Source: Watersipora subatra (Eukaryota; Bryozoa; Gymnolaemata; Cheilostomatida; Watersiporidae). Taken from it: DNA of 64,000 nt. Location of the stretch: positions 186,001 through 250,000 of the forward strand of contig NW_027045308.1 in assembly GCF_963576615.1 (NCBI RefSeq), read 5' to 3'. Shown here piece after piece: positions 1 to 13,060 of the stretch (the first letter of the stretch is position 1; each line of letters begins with the position of its first letter). The translations under genes were made by a program, and so were the position numbers. The notes beneath the pieces were generated by a model that worked only from the letters and a program-made list of their open reading frames with translations, was not told where the DNA came from and searched no databases.

Positions 1-1260
1 ACTTCATCTTTAAGAAAGCTTGTCAAGAACAAGCACCAAAATTTACCATGTAGGTTTTAAAAAGAAGTGGATTTAGGCTAACCGATAGATTAGAAGAATA
101 TATCAGGCCTGAGTAAACTGCTTTTAAAAGGAAAACTTACAGAAATCATGAGAGTGTTAGCTATTTTACAATTGAACTTTTATATAATATGTAAATGGAG
201 TACCATAATCTTTGGGGTTTACTGCTTCTTCTTAACAAAATCCATAACAAAATACTGAGCTTGCTTAAGCTTTGAAGAATGAAGTACCTGTTTAATGCAT
301 TTTTTACAAAAGCCACTAAAGCTATGCTAAAATTAACAAGTTGTAGTCAGGTTCGTTAAACACTATCTAAGATTTTAGTATTTTCACGTCATCTATGATA
401 AAAGTTACTACGAACTAAGATAGTTCTCCAACAGCAACGGAACCAAGAAATTTGCAGATTTCATACAAGTGCCAAAACATCAACTCATTTGATATATGAG
501 CAGTTTGCAGTTGTCATTCATTTTGATGAATAGTTCTGCATCAATTTAACTCAATTTTTAAACTTACTACCTCTGTTGCTAGTCTATTGGTGTGTATATA
601 CCTTTAAAAAGCTCATAGGCCTTTCGTATAATGTTTGTTAAATCAAATGCCAGTCCCAGGATATAAATGCAGGTTTTTCTACTAATAAATAAGCAATTTG
701 GCTAATAATTTCTACTAATAAATGCATTTTTGCTAAACAAAATGCAGTAAGAGACTTCAATACATTTGTGTAAAATTAAAATCTATAACACACAGTTTTT
801 CTCTTGTGGCTGCACCTTCAGCTCTATCATTCACAATAGGGGAAAGAGGTCAATGTGATACTGTCAATGCTACATATTTTCACCACTTCTAATTTGGGTA
901 ATTTTACTGGTACTTAACAAAGGTCAAAGCAAATTGAACATCTTTAAAATAAGACTTAACAGAATCTTTATAATGCGTTCATGATACCTGATTGCCAACT
1001 TAATTTCTCTTACTGGAATATTTGTATGAATGAGTTTGCAAACCCTGTTGACATACTGAAATTTATACCAAATTTTTGTGTGCTTTTTGAACTGCACAAT
1101 AATACATTTTTTAAACTTGTATTTCGTGAACGATTTCTTTGGTACTATGTTTTAAATGTTAGTTTATGTTCAACTTTAAAATTGAAATTATCAGCGAAGA
1201 AAAATCATGTGGCGTGTTACATTGCATCTGCTAGGAATGCTTAGCTACATCATTTTTTTA
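1..1260. other. AT-rich non-coding stretch
   Basis: No open frame with recognisable protein character, no splice-bounded exon and no strong repeat was seen here on either strand. It is probably intron or intergenic sequence. Confidence 0.5.
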
Positions 1261-1445
1261 AAGTCATTACAAGTTGTCCTCTCCCTGTCAGTGACAGATT
1301 GTTTTTTTGACAGTTGTCAGAGTTGTCTACTCACGTGTATTGCAAATTGTCATCTCACAATCATTACAAATGGTCTTCTCATAGTCACTAGAAATTGTCT
1401 TCTCAGGGTTACTACAAATGATATCCTCACATTCATTAAAAAGTG
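1261..1445. repeat. Degenerate minisatellite, period about 27 bp
   Basis: Successive units share a core of the form ATTACAAATTGTCTTCTCA, for example near 1360 and 1385, with substitutions and small length changes. The small open frame that crosses it is a by-product of the repeat. Confidence 0.5.
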
Positions 1446-2389
1446 GTTGTTAGTATGATTTAGGAAACACAGATAAGAATGCCTTGGAGTGACATCAATC
1501 ATAACAAACCAGTAGCACTTAAAGAGAATTATGATATGTTGGTAAATGCAAGTTATTCATATTATTCCAAGAATCTATTTATGTAGTAGTGATGAACTCA
1601 GTTGAAAAAAGTGTAGCAAGACAGCGCTCTGATCAATAAAATTGATGCTCATTGACCAGCTTCAGCTTCACTATAGAAACCACAAACGTAGAATTTAGTG
1701 CATATCACTCTCATGAAAGTTTTAGCTAAATCTGTATCTAATTAGAGGAAGGAGATGAGCAATAATTGAAACTAAAGATAAACAGATAAACAAATAAACA
1801 AAATAAACAAACAAAAAATTGAATGAAACTGACCAAGTTTGAAGATTTTGGTCAACATTGAGCAAAAGTCCCTAATAAGATTTGGTCACTCTTGACAACG
1901 GATTAACAACTTGCGAGTAGTTATCCTGATGCTTTTTTGACTGATCAATAGCACATGCTGCTAATTATTCAAGAGCGGTGTAGGTAGTTTAGGTTAAACA
2001 GGGTTGAAAGCAAACTGAAAACTTACACCTAAGTGTAAAATTAATCAGCCGACAATCTAGAATTCAAATAAAACTATTATTAACAAATGCTTTGTAGACA
2101 TCAAAAAGCACTTTGTTGATCCTTTTATAGAATGTGCAGTGGACTTGCATGTGGCATATTTTTTGAACATCTGTATATTATGCCAACTAACAAATGAATT
2201 GCTTCAATAACATGTGGCAAACCTTGTAAAATATACTAGCGGACAAAACAATGTACACAGAGATGAAAGATAATGCTGATGACACAAGCTAAAACTAAGA
2301 ATTAATTTATAAATCAGAAACTTTTTTACATATCTTTGTAATGTTCGCTCACTGACCAGTAGAAATCGCATAAACAAACATTAACTTAA

Positions 2390-2602
2390 CAACATATTAC
2401 ATACGTTCATAAAATATGTACGAACACTGAATATACACGCAATATCACAGACCAAAATCAAAATTGATATCATTGAATGCCATGAACTTCTAAATCATAT
2501 ATAAAGGTCTAAGAAGTCATTCATCATAAACTGTATCTGTGAAAATTTACCTGTGATCTTTGTGACACAACTAATAAGGGTGTATTATCTATTGAGTGCC
2601 CC
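2390..2602. repeat. Dispersed repeat, copy 1 (second copy near 20850-21055)
   Basis: The stretch ACACAACTAATAAGGGTGT at about 2565 recurs at about 21020. Alignable sequence continues leftward from both: a CATGAA..TTCTA block, then ATCTGT. Similarity stops near 2602 and 21055. No terminal repeats or coding capacity were seen. Its right end overlaps an exon-like open segment at 2551-2712 (discussed under rejected items). Confidence 0.5.
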
Positions 2603-2712
2603 TTGATGGTGTCCACAAAAATTATTTGTTTCATTTGCTGTGTAGAAAATTGAGGATAAATTGTTTGCTGCTGACACATATGCATCAGCTGCCCGGGTAA
2701 AACACCGAAAAG

Positions 2713-4370
2713 CTGAATACAGCAAAAGACAATGTATTTAAATAACAACACCTAGGTTTAAAACTAATGCAAATTGTAAAGAATGTGCTCTGACACTTTA
2801 CTACTCTATAGAGAACTTACCACCTTGAGTATATATAGCAATATATATATTTTGCAAATATTAAAATGCATGTGGAGACCTCAACGGAAGAATGATCAAT
2901 GTCCCATTTTTTCAAAATACTAGATTTATCTTCTCTTTAATAGTTCTGACCACAAAGTTTAGTCTCTGAGACCAAGTGTCAGCAAAATTATCAAAATCCA
3001 GAGATATTCCTGCTTAAAATAAACTAGCTCTTTGCAAAAATGATCAATGCCTAAGGGCTACACAGCAACAACGATCATTTTCCAATCATTTGATTACTTT
3101 CAGCCAATAGCAACGCGTACTTGTTTGGGAATTTCCAGCTTATAACGATCGTTTTTTTAACGTTCCAACTATTTAGTGTTATTATGGCTTTTTAAGTACC
3201 TCTCATGTTAGAAAACAGAGAATTGCCCATGCTGATTAGGTCAAACTTTTCTATACAACTACCTTAAAACAATGAAACACTTTTAAATTTTTGTTTGAGA
3301 TTTTCCAACTTGGAAACGAACATTTTTCTGTAAGTTTTTGTAAGAGCCGCCCGTGTTATCAAACAGATAATTACGTATGTTGATGACATTATTGCTAATT
3401 CAGATTCAGATTTTTGTGTGATTACACAGACAATTAAAGTAGCAGCACTAACTTTAATGGTGGTGAGATTAATAGTTGGGTAAGAATATAGAACATTGTT
3501 GAGTATCGCTTCAGCTTCGTAGCAATCGTAGCTTCACATAGCTTTAAAAATGCACAAAGTGTAGATACTTTAAATTTTATTTATAGCACTATTTGTTAAC
3601 AAATGTGCAAAAATAAAATATATAACAAAAACGTTTTAGACAGAGGTTTAAGTTGAAAAAATCTGTATGCATATTATGAAGCAACAGCTGCAATTTTTAG
3701 CAAAATGGCTTGCAGTTGGACTATAGCTAAATTTGTACATGGATGGCAGTGAAAGGGTTAATAACTTGATACAAAGAACAAAAACAGTGGAAGTGGAGGA
3801 AATTATCCAAAGAGTACTGATAAGCAAAAAAGAAGTGTGTGCAAAAGCGTGTAGTGTAATGCTAAACAAAATATTGCAGTTTTTTTAGTACACATTAAAA
3901 AAGTTGTTGTTGTAGTATTGCGACATGTTTATTTTTGTTTGGTTGAAATTTGGATGGTAAAAACTCCATATTTTACTGCAATATACCGTTTAAAATTAGG
4001 ATATTATAACTTTGTAACATTATCACCTAATAAAACATAATGCGTAGAGAGTTGTCAATGGCTTCCAAAGTAAATCGATCAATGTCCGTGTAGTGGTTTT
4101 AACTTAGGCCATGTTGTGCCACCCTAAATTATATCTACCGCTTCTTTGTTGATCAGATTCCCAAGTAACATCATTTTTGACCACAATTGAAAGGTTTCTA
4201 TGATATAAGTTGTAATTTTTTCCAAAAAAGTTTGTAAAGTTTTAAATGGCTATATCTCAATTTTGAACAATTGTGACATTGATCATTCTTTTGTTGAGGT
4301 CTTTGTGTATATGTAACAAATGTATGCTCAAAAGAAATCTGCATGAAATTAATGCAGTTTTTTTCATGCT
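2713..4370. other. Non-coding, nothing recognised
   Basis: AT-rich sequence with only short open frames of biased composition. No exon with convincing splice sites was found. Confidence 0.4.
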
Positions 4371-4374
4371 CTGC

Positions 4375-4625
4375 CAGCTTCTGTTTGATGAGCTTCTTTT
4401 AGGTTGCAAACTTTCGCAAGCTCTTCCCCAATTTTGGGAAGGCTGATTTGGTGGAAGGCTGGTCATTCCATGGCTGGCTTGATAGCGGTTCGATCTTTCA
4501 TCTGCCAGCTTGGTAGCAGGTACATTTCTCATCTGATGGCTCAGTAGCAGATTGGTATTTTATCTTGCTGACTTAGTAGGAGGTCAAACTGTACTCATTG
4601 TCCAATCGCTGACCAATTGTGTTTT
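4375..4625. repeat. Degenerate minisatellite, period 31 bp
   Basis: Units begin near 4469, 4500, 4531 and 4562, giving a 31-bp spacing. Each contains a variant of CTGCCAGCTTGGTAGCAG. Older, more diverged units extend to the left. Open frames on both strands across it are repeat artefacts. Confidence 0.6.
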
Positions 4626-6565
4626 TGATGAATTGAGGGCTTGCTTGGTCTCTCCTTGTTTCAGATGGAGCCTATTTGTGTCCCTAGTGGCTCAAAAGTG
4701 CCATGCTGTTCCTAAGGCTTCAGTACTGTTAGTCGGTTGTGATGGCTTCCTTGGACCAGCTATTTTCCACTACCGTATTGTTAACAGTTAAATATGTTTA
4801 TCAATATACTTACAATTAGGTGAATGTTTGTTTTTCTGTTAAATGTCAATTGACAAATACTTATAAAAATACGCACAATTGGACTGCTAGAAGCAAGGCA
4901 TTAAAAGCAACCTTGAACTACTAAAAATGAAATTCATGCTCAGACTTCCTTAAAAAAATTTTTGCATTCTGATGCACTATAAATGATAAGCGGTGTAATG
5001 ATTATATCCCTATATCCATAAATATGAATATTTTAAGATGTGGTATGGTGGCTATGTGGCTGTGTAGCTGAGTGTTATTATGCTTGTCTTCATGTCTGCA
5101 CACCTGAATGTACGAGTATGTATCTAGCGAGATGCAATCGTTTTTCCTGATGCTGTTAGCCGGCTCAAGACACATACAGCTGTTATTTTAGTAAATATTA
5201 CAATACTAGCTTAGGTTACATGTTTGAGTTACTCAAATTCTTTGGGTAAAGAAGCTTACTTAATGGCAACTGCATTATCTGCGACTGTTTATAAGTTGCA
5301 TTAAATAAGGTGCAAATATTTAGCATAAGAAGTAAGAAATATTTTTGAACAATCGGTGTTAGCTATGCTTTGGGCTTTCAAACATTTGAGATATGCATTG
5401 ACTAGGGACACACACAGAAATAAACAAACATTTTCAGTTAAATTTTGCAATAGTAAATGTTGCAAATGCTAAACAAAATTAATTTAACATGCAAAACATT
5501 TTTATTACCCAAGCATTGCTGAGCATTCATTTAGTTAAACAGTAAAATAAACATGTCACCAGTAAGTATTCTGAGGGAATTGCAGAATAGCAAAAAAACT
5601 CAATTTAATTAAGAAGTCGAATGATTCCTAGTCGTCAATCAAATGATGTAGTCCAAAAAGACCGCAGCAAATTTTTGTAGAGTTTTTTTTATTTTCAACA
5701 CTATATTTGTATTTTTAGTTAAGTTCATGTTATTTTGTATATTAGGTTTATAAAAATAAGTTTATTAGATTAAAGGCAAAACTAAGTTTTAGTACTGCAG
5801 AGCAGATGACCTAAGAAATTGAACCGATTACTCTGTAAGATGGTAATTTCTAAACATAATGCTTAAACATTGCATTATAACCTGTTAACTATTATTGGGT
5901 TTAACCTAGGTTTGTTGATTAAGCGCTTTTATTGATGTTTAAAGTTTTGCTAGCTCGGACATCTCTATGAGCAGAATAGGTAAAAAAATTACCAATGTTT
6001 CATGTTCCCCATTTTGCTCATAAATCAAAAATGGCTAGATTGATCTTTGTGAGCCCACAATAAACTGATCAGTAGAAAGTTCTAACAAAATAATACTAAT
6101 AATAGCTAAAATACATCAAAGTCAACAAATTCTTTTGTTGTCAACTTGGTTGTCATAGTTACAGCAGTTACCACAACAAGTGCACTTGCAAAATCAATTG
6201 TCAGAATAAGAACCACACTCTGATTCGAAAATCCACAGGCAAAAATATGATTCACTGTCTTTAGACTCACTTTAAGGTAGTTCATAGTCAGAATCAGAGA
6301 CTTTAAAATATTTATATGAACTATTAGAAGGTTTGTTAAGATGATTGTACTAGCTTAAAGGGCAGGTTTTGCTATGGCACACGGACCACTGTTGTTTGTA
6401 GTTTCAGAATAACCGTGGAGATAATTATTGTTGAGCTTTTTCAACACGTCACAATGCCAGGACACTCTAGACTGTTATGGTACCATTTATGGTAATAATA
6501 AGCAAATTATAGGCAAATGAAAGTTGTAGATCTATTAAGTGCTTTGGTAAACCATGTAAATATAC
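4626..6565. other. Probable intron of the lectin gene; nothing recognised
   Basis: Lies downstream (minus strand) of the F-type lectin exon. The second half of that domain should be encoded by a following exon, but no matching segment was found here by eye. Confidence 0.35.
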
Positions 6566-6721
6566 CTCTATTCAGTATATTGACAGCTGATATGCAATGG
6601 CGTTTCTCTAGATCAACTCTCCTCCATGGATTCTGCTCAATCTGACCGTGCATAAGTGGTGAGGTCTCCCCATTAAATGGTATGTAAATTCCATTAACCA
6701 CTTTATCACTGGTTTCAGACA
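6566..6721 (-). CDS. F-type lectin (fucolectin, FTP) domain exon
   Basis: One exon of a secreted or membrane lectin. It lies between an acceptor TTTACTCAG (AG at 6722-6723) and a donor AGAG/GTATAT (GT at 6564-6565). It encodes about 51 residues starting SETSDKVVNG and containing NPWRRVDLEK, then ISAVNILNR. This matches the F5/8-like fucolectin/tachylectin-4/pentraxin-1 core, where the family typically reads NPWWRVDLG..I..V.I.NR. The fold binds fucosylated glycans in innate recognition. The first Trp of the usual WW pair is present and the second is Arg. Both flanking introns are phase 1, the arrangement typical of shuffled extracellular modules. It is upstream-linked to the PAN-like exon at 8505-8759. 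The C-terminal half of the domain (CC..RL and the calcium-binding end) was not found in the window. Confidence 0.75.
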
Positions 6722-8453
6722 CTGAGTAAAGACCGGAAATATTTGTTTTTTGTACGTAAAATAAAAAAAACAGCTTTCAGAAAAGTTTTGTTTCTGAAAC
6801 TAAATTCTGATGAAACTTGGCTGCCTTTTTTAAAATAGGTTTACTTAAGCATAAAGGTTTCTGTTGTTATTTCACTTAAAATTTATCAAGCACAAATAAA
6901 CTACATTGCTAGACTTAAATAAAAGAAATATAGCAGACATTTCTGCAGTTTGTAAATAAAGAGCTAACAAATACTTTTTCCAAATATAACTCTAGGATAT
7001 GCTAGAAAAGCAAATAATGATGTGATACCAAGTAGCACATTTCAAGCCACAATCCCGTAAACTAATGTTTGTCCTTCTCAAATTTTTCTAAATTGGTTTT
7101 TATCACACCTATTGCTAGCTATTTGCAAAGGAATTTTTTTTGCAATTTGTCTGAAACATTGTTTAGATGAATTTATTATACATAAATTGTATGTGTGACA
7201 ATTTAGTTTACCTCGCCAATGTATAAAAAACATTTCTATGTATAGATCTTTGAGGAAAAAAGGCGCAATTTTTTATGATTGCTTTTGTTTTAAGAGTTTG
7301 ACTGCTTCATTACTGTCAGCCCCTTTATGAAAGTGTCAGCTAAGTACAAGTAACCACATGGCTACAACATCAATTTAAGCAACAAAGACTCAGTAATATT
7401 GACGCAAATTTACAACATTAGCTGATTTTGAAATTTTAGTTAACAAAGCAGTGTTGGCTAATAAAGCTGTGTCTAGCTCATCCAATGCCAATGAATGGCT
7501 TCTAAAAATTAAAAAAACATCTCACAAGGTTCTGACTCTCAGCACAAAGATGCAAAATAATCTGACAGCTTCTCTAATCAATTTGCAAGGCCAATGTAGG
7601 CTGAGAGAAGCCAATTACCAGACAAGCATGTTTTGGTCTATCTTTGTCTGATGTATGTGTATCTGCCTAGTTTCCGACTTTATGAACTGGATGTCTAGTT
7701 TACAAAATTTCGAGCTCTCTTAAGAGCTTGCCTTGTGTTATAAATGGCTGATAGTTTTGTAGATAACCACTTGTATTGAAACTGAGTCATCCACTAAACA
7801 GAACACACCTGAGGATGCATTTTAGTCAAGGGATAGGTTTCCTACAAATTTCTTCAAAAATTTAAAACTGTGACATTGATTTTTAAGGAGCTGTTGAAAG
7901 ACACTCAATGATTATGTAAAGCTTAACTTACAAAGCTCCATAGCAACCACCAATCTTATTTCTGCAGCACTTACAGTTGAGCGATAAAGATATATTTAAA
8001 TGGGGAGACTTAAGATATACTTAAGGATCAGAAAATCCTTATTTTCAACATATTTGCAGTAGATTGATCTAGATAGAATTTTAGTTCATATGTATGTTTG
8101 TAATAATCATATTGATACAAAAAAAGTTTTTAGAATAAAATTACATCATTGCCACAGTCTTTATTTATCAGTTTTGGTAGAAAAAAGGTGATTGTATATT
8201 TTTGCAGTGTAATTTTTACGGTTCCGCAAATATTTTATGGTTTCTGATCACAAAGTTACCAGATAAGTTCTAGCAATAATTTTGGGTTCTAAGAAATTGA
8301 TAGCTCCGATTGTTTCCAGAGTGTCAAGTAAGGTTAAAGTCACTCCAAAGCTCAGTGCCAACTCGTAAGCAGTGACAACTACATGTATAGTAATGTTCTG
8401 CATCACAAAAGAGTACATGTATACTAAATATGACAAAAAAAAATTAGTTTTGT
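6722..8453. other. Probable intron between the PAN-like and lectin exons
   Basis: AT-rich with no recognised repeat. A 66-codon open frame at 7451-7651 has no splice or domain support. Confidence 0.4.
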
Positions 8454-8530
8454 GACCATAAGTACACTGCTAGCTCGAGGTAAATACTATTTAACAGTAT
8501 GTACCTCGAGCTAGCAGTATACTCATGGTC
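8454..8530 (-). promoter_or_regulatory. 34-bp-arm inverted repeat covering a 5' splice site
   Basis: Arm 8454-8487 is the inverted complement of arm 8497-8530, with a 9-nt loop (8488-8496). Only three of 34 positions differ. In the minus-strand transcript two of these become G-U wobbles and one is a true mismatch, so 33 of 34 positions can pair. The right arm contains the last 26 nt of the PAN-like exon and its GT donor (8504-8503). The left arm is in the following intron. Folding in the sense RNA would therefore bury the donor site. A young foldback element is the alternative explanation. Confidence 0.75.
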
Positions 8531-8759
8531 ATTCTGTAGGCATTCAAACTTTTTCCATTTGTTGGTGTCTCTAAAGAACTGTTTTCAGAAACATTGACGG
8601 CAGAGCATATGGCACTATGTCTGTGGTATATGAATATTTGACAAGTAGAAGTACTGGCACACATTGTGGCACATTCAGGTATTCCCCTGACACAGTATCC
8701 TAATATTTCTCCTTTGGTGGTTACTGGAACTTTCTGTTTCTCAAAGGTGGCACCACGCC
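8505..8759 (-). CDS. PAN/apple-like domain exon
   Basis: An exon of 255 nt lies between a pyrimidine-rich acceptor ending ATGCAG (AG at 8760-8761) and a donor CGAG/GTACAT. It is open throughout in one frame. It encodes about 84 residues with the cysteine spacing of a PAN/apple-type module: GYCVRG, then ECATMCAST, then TCQIFIYHRH, then ICSAVN, ending SLNAYRM. PAN modules mediate protein or carbohydrate contacts outside the cell. Both boundaries are phase 1, as for the downstream F-type lectin exon on the same strand, so I infer one secreted multidomain protein with PAN upstream of F-type lectin. The upstream exons and signal peptide were not located. Its 3' end is one arm of a long hairpin. 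Confidence 0.6.
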
Positions 8760-9539
8760 CTGCATTTGTGTGAGTAACATAGGAGAAGAGAATTTTCTAA
8801 CATCCTATGATGTATATAACTTTCAGCTATGCAAATTTATTTTGTTTGTGAAAATAAAATTTCAGCACACATCACTTGATTTTTTTACTAACAAGTATTT
8901 AGTACCCTATGAAATACAAGTATATTTAAAAAAATGAATTTGTTTTGTGGTCGTGTTCTTTTTTCAAAGCTTTTTTAAGTACCGACACAAACAACGTTAA
9001 AAACTTTTAACTTTCTGTTCTCAAATGTAAGACTTAAGTTTAATTGAGAACTTGAATAAAGAAATTTCTGGTTTATGTGCACTTGAAGGTAAAACCTTTT
9101 CAATTATTTCATTCTTGTATAGTTCTGATTTTTACTCCTGTTGAAATTTTAGTTTACCTTGTATTCCATATTAGAAGGTTAGTTAATGATCTTGTTTGAA
9201 ATTTTTTAACAATGGTAGTAACAAATTTGTATAGCTTTTCGAAGTGTTGTTCAATCAGGTTTGACTTATGCTTTTTAGACTTGTTTGCTGATTGAGCCGC
9301 AAGCTAATTTTTACGACCGCTTTGATACTGTGTTTTAATGATATTGTCCCAGCAAACCTATTTACCTAAGCTCAGTTGTACCTGATATTTAAACAAGAAA
9401 AGTGATGAATGCCTTTGCATCCTTTAATTTGCTTAGAATTTTATCTAGTGCAATAGCATACATATAACTGGTGGTACAAAATAAAAACACTGCTTTGTTC
9501 TTATACATGTAAACATCAAGAATTTTTAATGCTAAAGTA
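8760..9539. other. Non-coding, nothing recognised
   Basis: AT-rich sequence. Presumably the intron upstream (minus strand) of the PAN-like exon. Confidence 0.4.
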
Positions 9540-11150
9540 ATATAGATCGAAACTGCAACATGTTGTCTTTTTCGTTTGAAATTTCAACTTCAATTTGAAA
9601 ACTTTGAACTAAATCATGAATAAATATAGGAAATTTTAGTAGCAGAGCATCGAACCTCCTTCAGTTTGAATATTTGACAGTACTAAAAGTGATGTATCAG
9701 TTGAAATTTCATACTTACTTGAATAGCACACAACTAACTTTAAAAACCTTATACCAAGATGTTTGTGTAAAAGTCTATCAGAAAAACCTTCACGGCAAAC
9801 TACAGTTACAGCAAACTACATGAACCATTTGGCAATCACCGAGCATAAACTTAATAATAATACAGTGCTCTGAAATCACAGCCTGCCTCTGCTATTATTG
9901 TAATTTTAGCTTTTATGTAGAAGACAAACGTTATCACTGTGTTGTGTGAATAATTTATCTTGCATGATTATTGATTTTATTTTCTACTGTAAATATAACT
10001 GCTGCGTAAGTCATTTTCAAGGCAGCTCTGATTTTTACACATTGAATTTTTACCAATATATACAAAGAAACACTTCCTAATGTTTTACTGTAATCTGGTT
10101 TAGCAGGAATTTACCAGAAAACTTAAAAGCAATTATTAGACTGCTGCCGAGAATCCTTGTCACTCAGAAATACAGATGCCTTTTAACTTAGAGATCAAAG
10201 AGTGGTAAAAAATGCCTCCGGAAAGGTTTTTCAAAGCAGCCAAATAGAGGTAGTCTTTAGTTCATTATTCAAAAGATTTGCCTATAAATCTAGCAGTTAA
10301 GTATTTTTAGACTCCTGCTGTTAATCAATGTCTGCCTAGACACCCACATGTAGTTTTATAGATATGGGTCCAAGAGAGACTGGGGCTGGTCTTGCTCATC
10401 AAATAGAAGAAAAAGTCATGTCGACGACTGGCTAATCAGACAGTTGTTGACATGGAGCCATGAATTGTGGCTACATGTACATGTAGTAACATGTAGACAT
10501 GTCACTAAAGTACTAAGCTACATATTATAAATCTATACGATCAGGTTTCTTATACCATTGTGATTTATAACAGACATTTCAATTTGTTTTTTAATTTGAA
10601 ACCAATTTGTAATCCTTTTTTATCTAGGTTTATGGAGTTTTCTTTTTTGTGATATTTCCCATGATTAATGTTAAATATTTGTAACTTACTAATAGTGCTT
10701 AGACTTTAGGTCACTTCTGTGCTAAAGACTCCAATTCACCAAATGCTCAAAAGAAATTACCCTTATTAATCTACTGGTGTCTTCATTTCATCATTTTGTT
10801 TTGTCACCTTTTACACTGGTTTTATAAAAAAACTTCTGCTGCTCTCTGCTGGTATTCAACGCAAAAGATTTGATTCCAAAAACTGAAACTATATTTTTTA
10901 GAATTATGTTTTGAATCACAATTTTTAGTTTGAAGAATGATTTTCTTACCATTCAAAGTAGTCGACAAAAAGAGATCAATTTTTTGGATACCAGCTGCTT
11001 TGACTAAATATACAGCTAACCAAAAGAACCAAAAGCAGTCCAAAATCAAATTTATCCTTCATTTAACTAATGCACAAAAAATATTAGCTACAGCTGAACT
11101 GTTGATACATAGTCTATAATGTGGGCAACTGTTCGTTTAAACAATAAAAA
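9540..11150. repeat. Segmental duplication, copy A
   Basis: Aligns along its length with 12060-13060 and then 14300-14945. Shared landmarks include the GTGTAAAAGTCT block near 9765 (12353 in copy B), TCTGCCTAGACAC near 10330 (12890), and ACCATTGTGATTTATAAC near 10555 (14332). No coding capacity was seen. A 60-75 codon open frame pair near 10822-11119 is not conserved in copy B. Confidence 0.75.
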
Positions 11151-12059
11151 AAAGTTTACAAAAAGAAACGATATATTTTGTAGAATGTGTTATTTATTTG
11201 TAGTTAATTTGAAACAACACAATAGAACTTAAAACAATAGAAATAGAAAATAGAAATAGAAATAAAGCACATATAGAAGAACCTACTTTAAACTGTATCT
11301 ATATGTGGATTAGTAAAATTAAGTCATTCCATCTACTTTGATTATCAATCTATTTCCAAAGCTATGCCTATCAAATGATACCCTATAAGAGCTTTTATCA
11401 TGTAAGTTAAAAATGAAAACCCAATCATAAGGAGTCTACTTCAATAATTTGTCCTTCTTTGTTGCCGGTGTTGCAATCAACACCAGTGAGTTACCAGAAA
11501 GTTAGCAATTGAAAACGACATTATAAATACGAGTTATGATATATGATATGACCTGTTTTATGAAAACATATTTACATATTTACTCTATGTACTGTTGTCT
11601 ATATTTTTATCTTGTGATATTGACATGGTATGATCTATTTCTTAAAGTTATATATATAAAAACATTTATTTTCTATATCCTACCATTTATAACTTTACTA
11701 AGATACTCATACTAATATTTTATAGAGCAGCTACTGCACTGTTCCATGTTTGGCGTCCGTCAGACTGTAATTAATAACTTGTCAACATGGCACTCTGTAG
11801 GGGTAGTACTTATGGTATAATACGATGGAACGGTGTTGTTGTTGCATTAGTTTTGCTACCTGTTAATAAAGCTAGTCTGAACATAACAAAATTTATTCAA
11901 TAGACGAAATGTCTTGTAAGATTTTGATTTACTTGAAACTGAATAACTGGTAATTAATATCACTGATTCTCTTGCTTAATTGTTTTCTGGCACATTAGGC
12001 TAATTATTGAAAATACGTTGTGGCTTGCTTTTCTTGAACAGAGTAAAATTTGGTAAAAA

Positions 12060-13060
12060 AGTATAGACAAATCATTGTAAAAAAATTGATATCACAGAAG
12101 ACCCAAATCAAAAATTAAAATTTTTCGATAGAACATTACAAATTATCAAATTATTGACAAAATGACATTATAACTTCATCGTGTATACTTTAAAAAAGTA
12201 ATGAAAATATCAAGGAAATTTGTTTAGGAGAGCAATGAACCTAAGTCAGTAAAAACATCTGATATTACTAAATGTGATGTGTCAGCTGAAAGTTCATACT
12301 TATACTTGAGTAGCGCATAAATAGCTTTAGAAAACCCATGATAGGATATTTGTGTAAAAGTCTTTCAGAATAAGTTCTACCAGTTACAGCGAACCACATA
12401 AACCACTCAGCAATCACTGAGCACAAACTTAATAATAATACAGTTCTACCAAATCACAGCCTATGTCTGGTGTTATTGTAATCTTAGCTTTGATGTAGTT
12501 AACAAACACTATCACTGTGTTTGTATGAATATTTTATCTTGCATGATTATTGCATTTATTTCTTACTGTAAATATAACTATTGTGCAATATTTATTATTT
12601 ATACATTGAATTTCTACCAGTATAAACAAAGAAACACTCTCTAATGTATAACTGTTATCTGATTTAGCAAGGAACTAACGAAAAGTTCAAAAGCAAAGAG
12701 TAGGCTGCTGCTAGGAATCTTAGTCACTTAGACATACAGATACCTTTTAACTTAGAGATCAAACAGCAGTTAAAAAGCTGGCGGAAAGGCATTTCAAAAC
12801 AGCCAAATAAAGGTTGTTTTTAATTCATAGTTCAGAAATTATCATAGCAATCTAGTTGTTAGGTATTTTAGACAGCTGCTGTGAATCTATGTCTGCCTAG
12901 ACACTCGAATATAGTTTTATAAATATAGGTCTAAGAGAGACAGAAGCTGGTCTGACTGATCCAATAGCAGGAACCATGTCCAGGACTGGCTATTCAGTCA
13001 GTCAGTCGATGACTTGGAGCCACGCAGTGTAGATACATGTAGGTAGTAACATGTAGGCAT
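12060..13060. repeat. Segmental duplication, copy B, left part
   Basis: Homologous to the left two-thirds of copy A, with substitutions and small indels throughout. Homology breaks off after the ACATGTAGGCATGT block near 13055. Confidence 0.75.

Noticed and set aside
2551..2712. Minus-strand exon candidate, 54 codons with good splice sites
   Set aside because: Half of it is shared with a dispersed repeat at 20850-21055, and no domain or neighbouring exon supports it. Kept only as a finding.
7451..7651. 66-codon plus-strand frame
   Set aside because: No splice support, no domain, ordinary intron composition.
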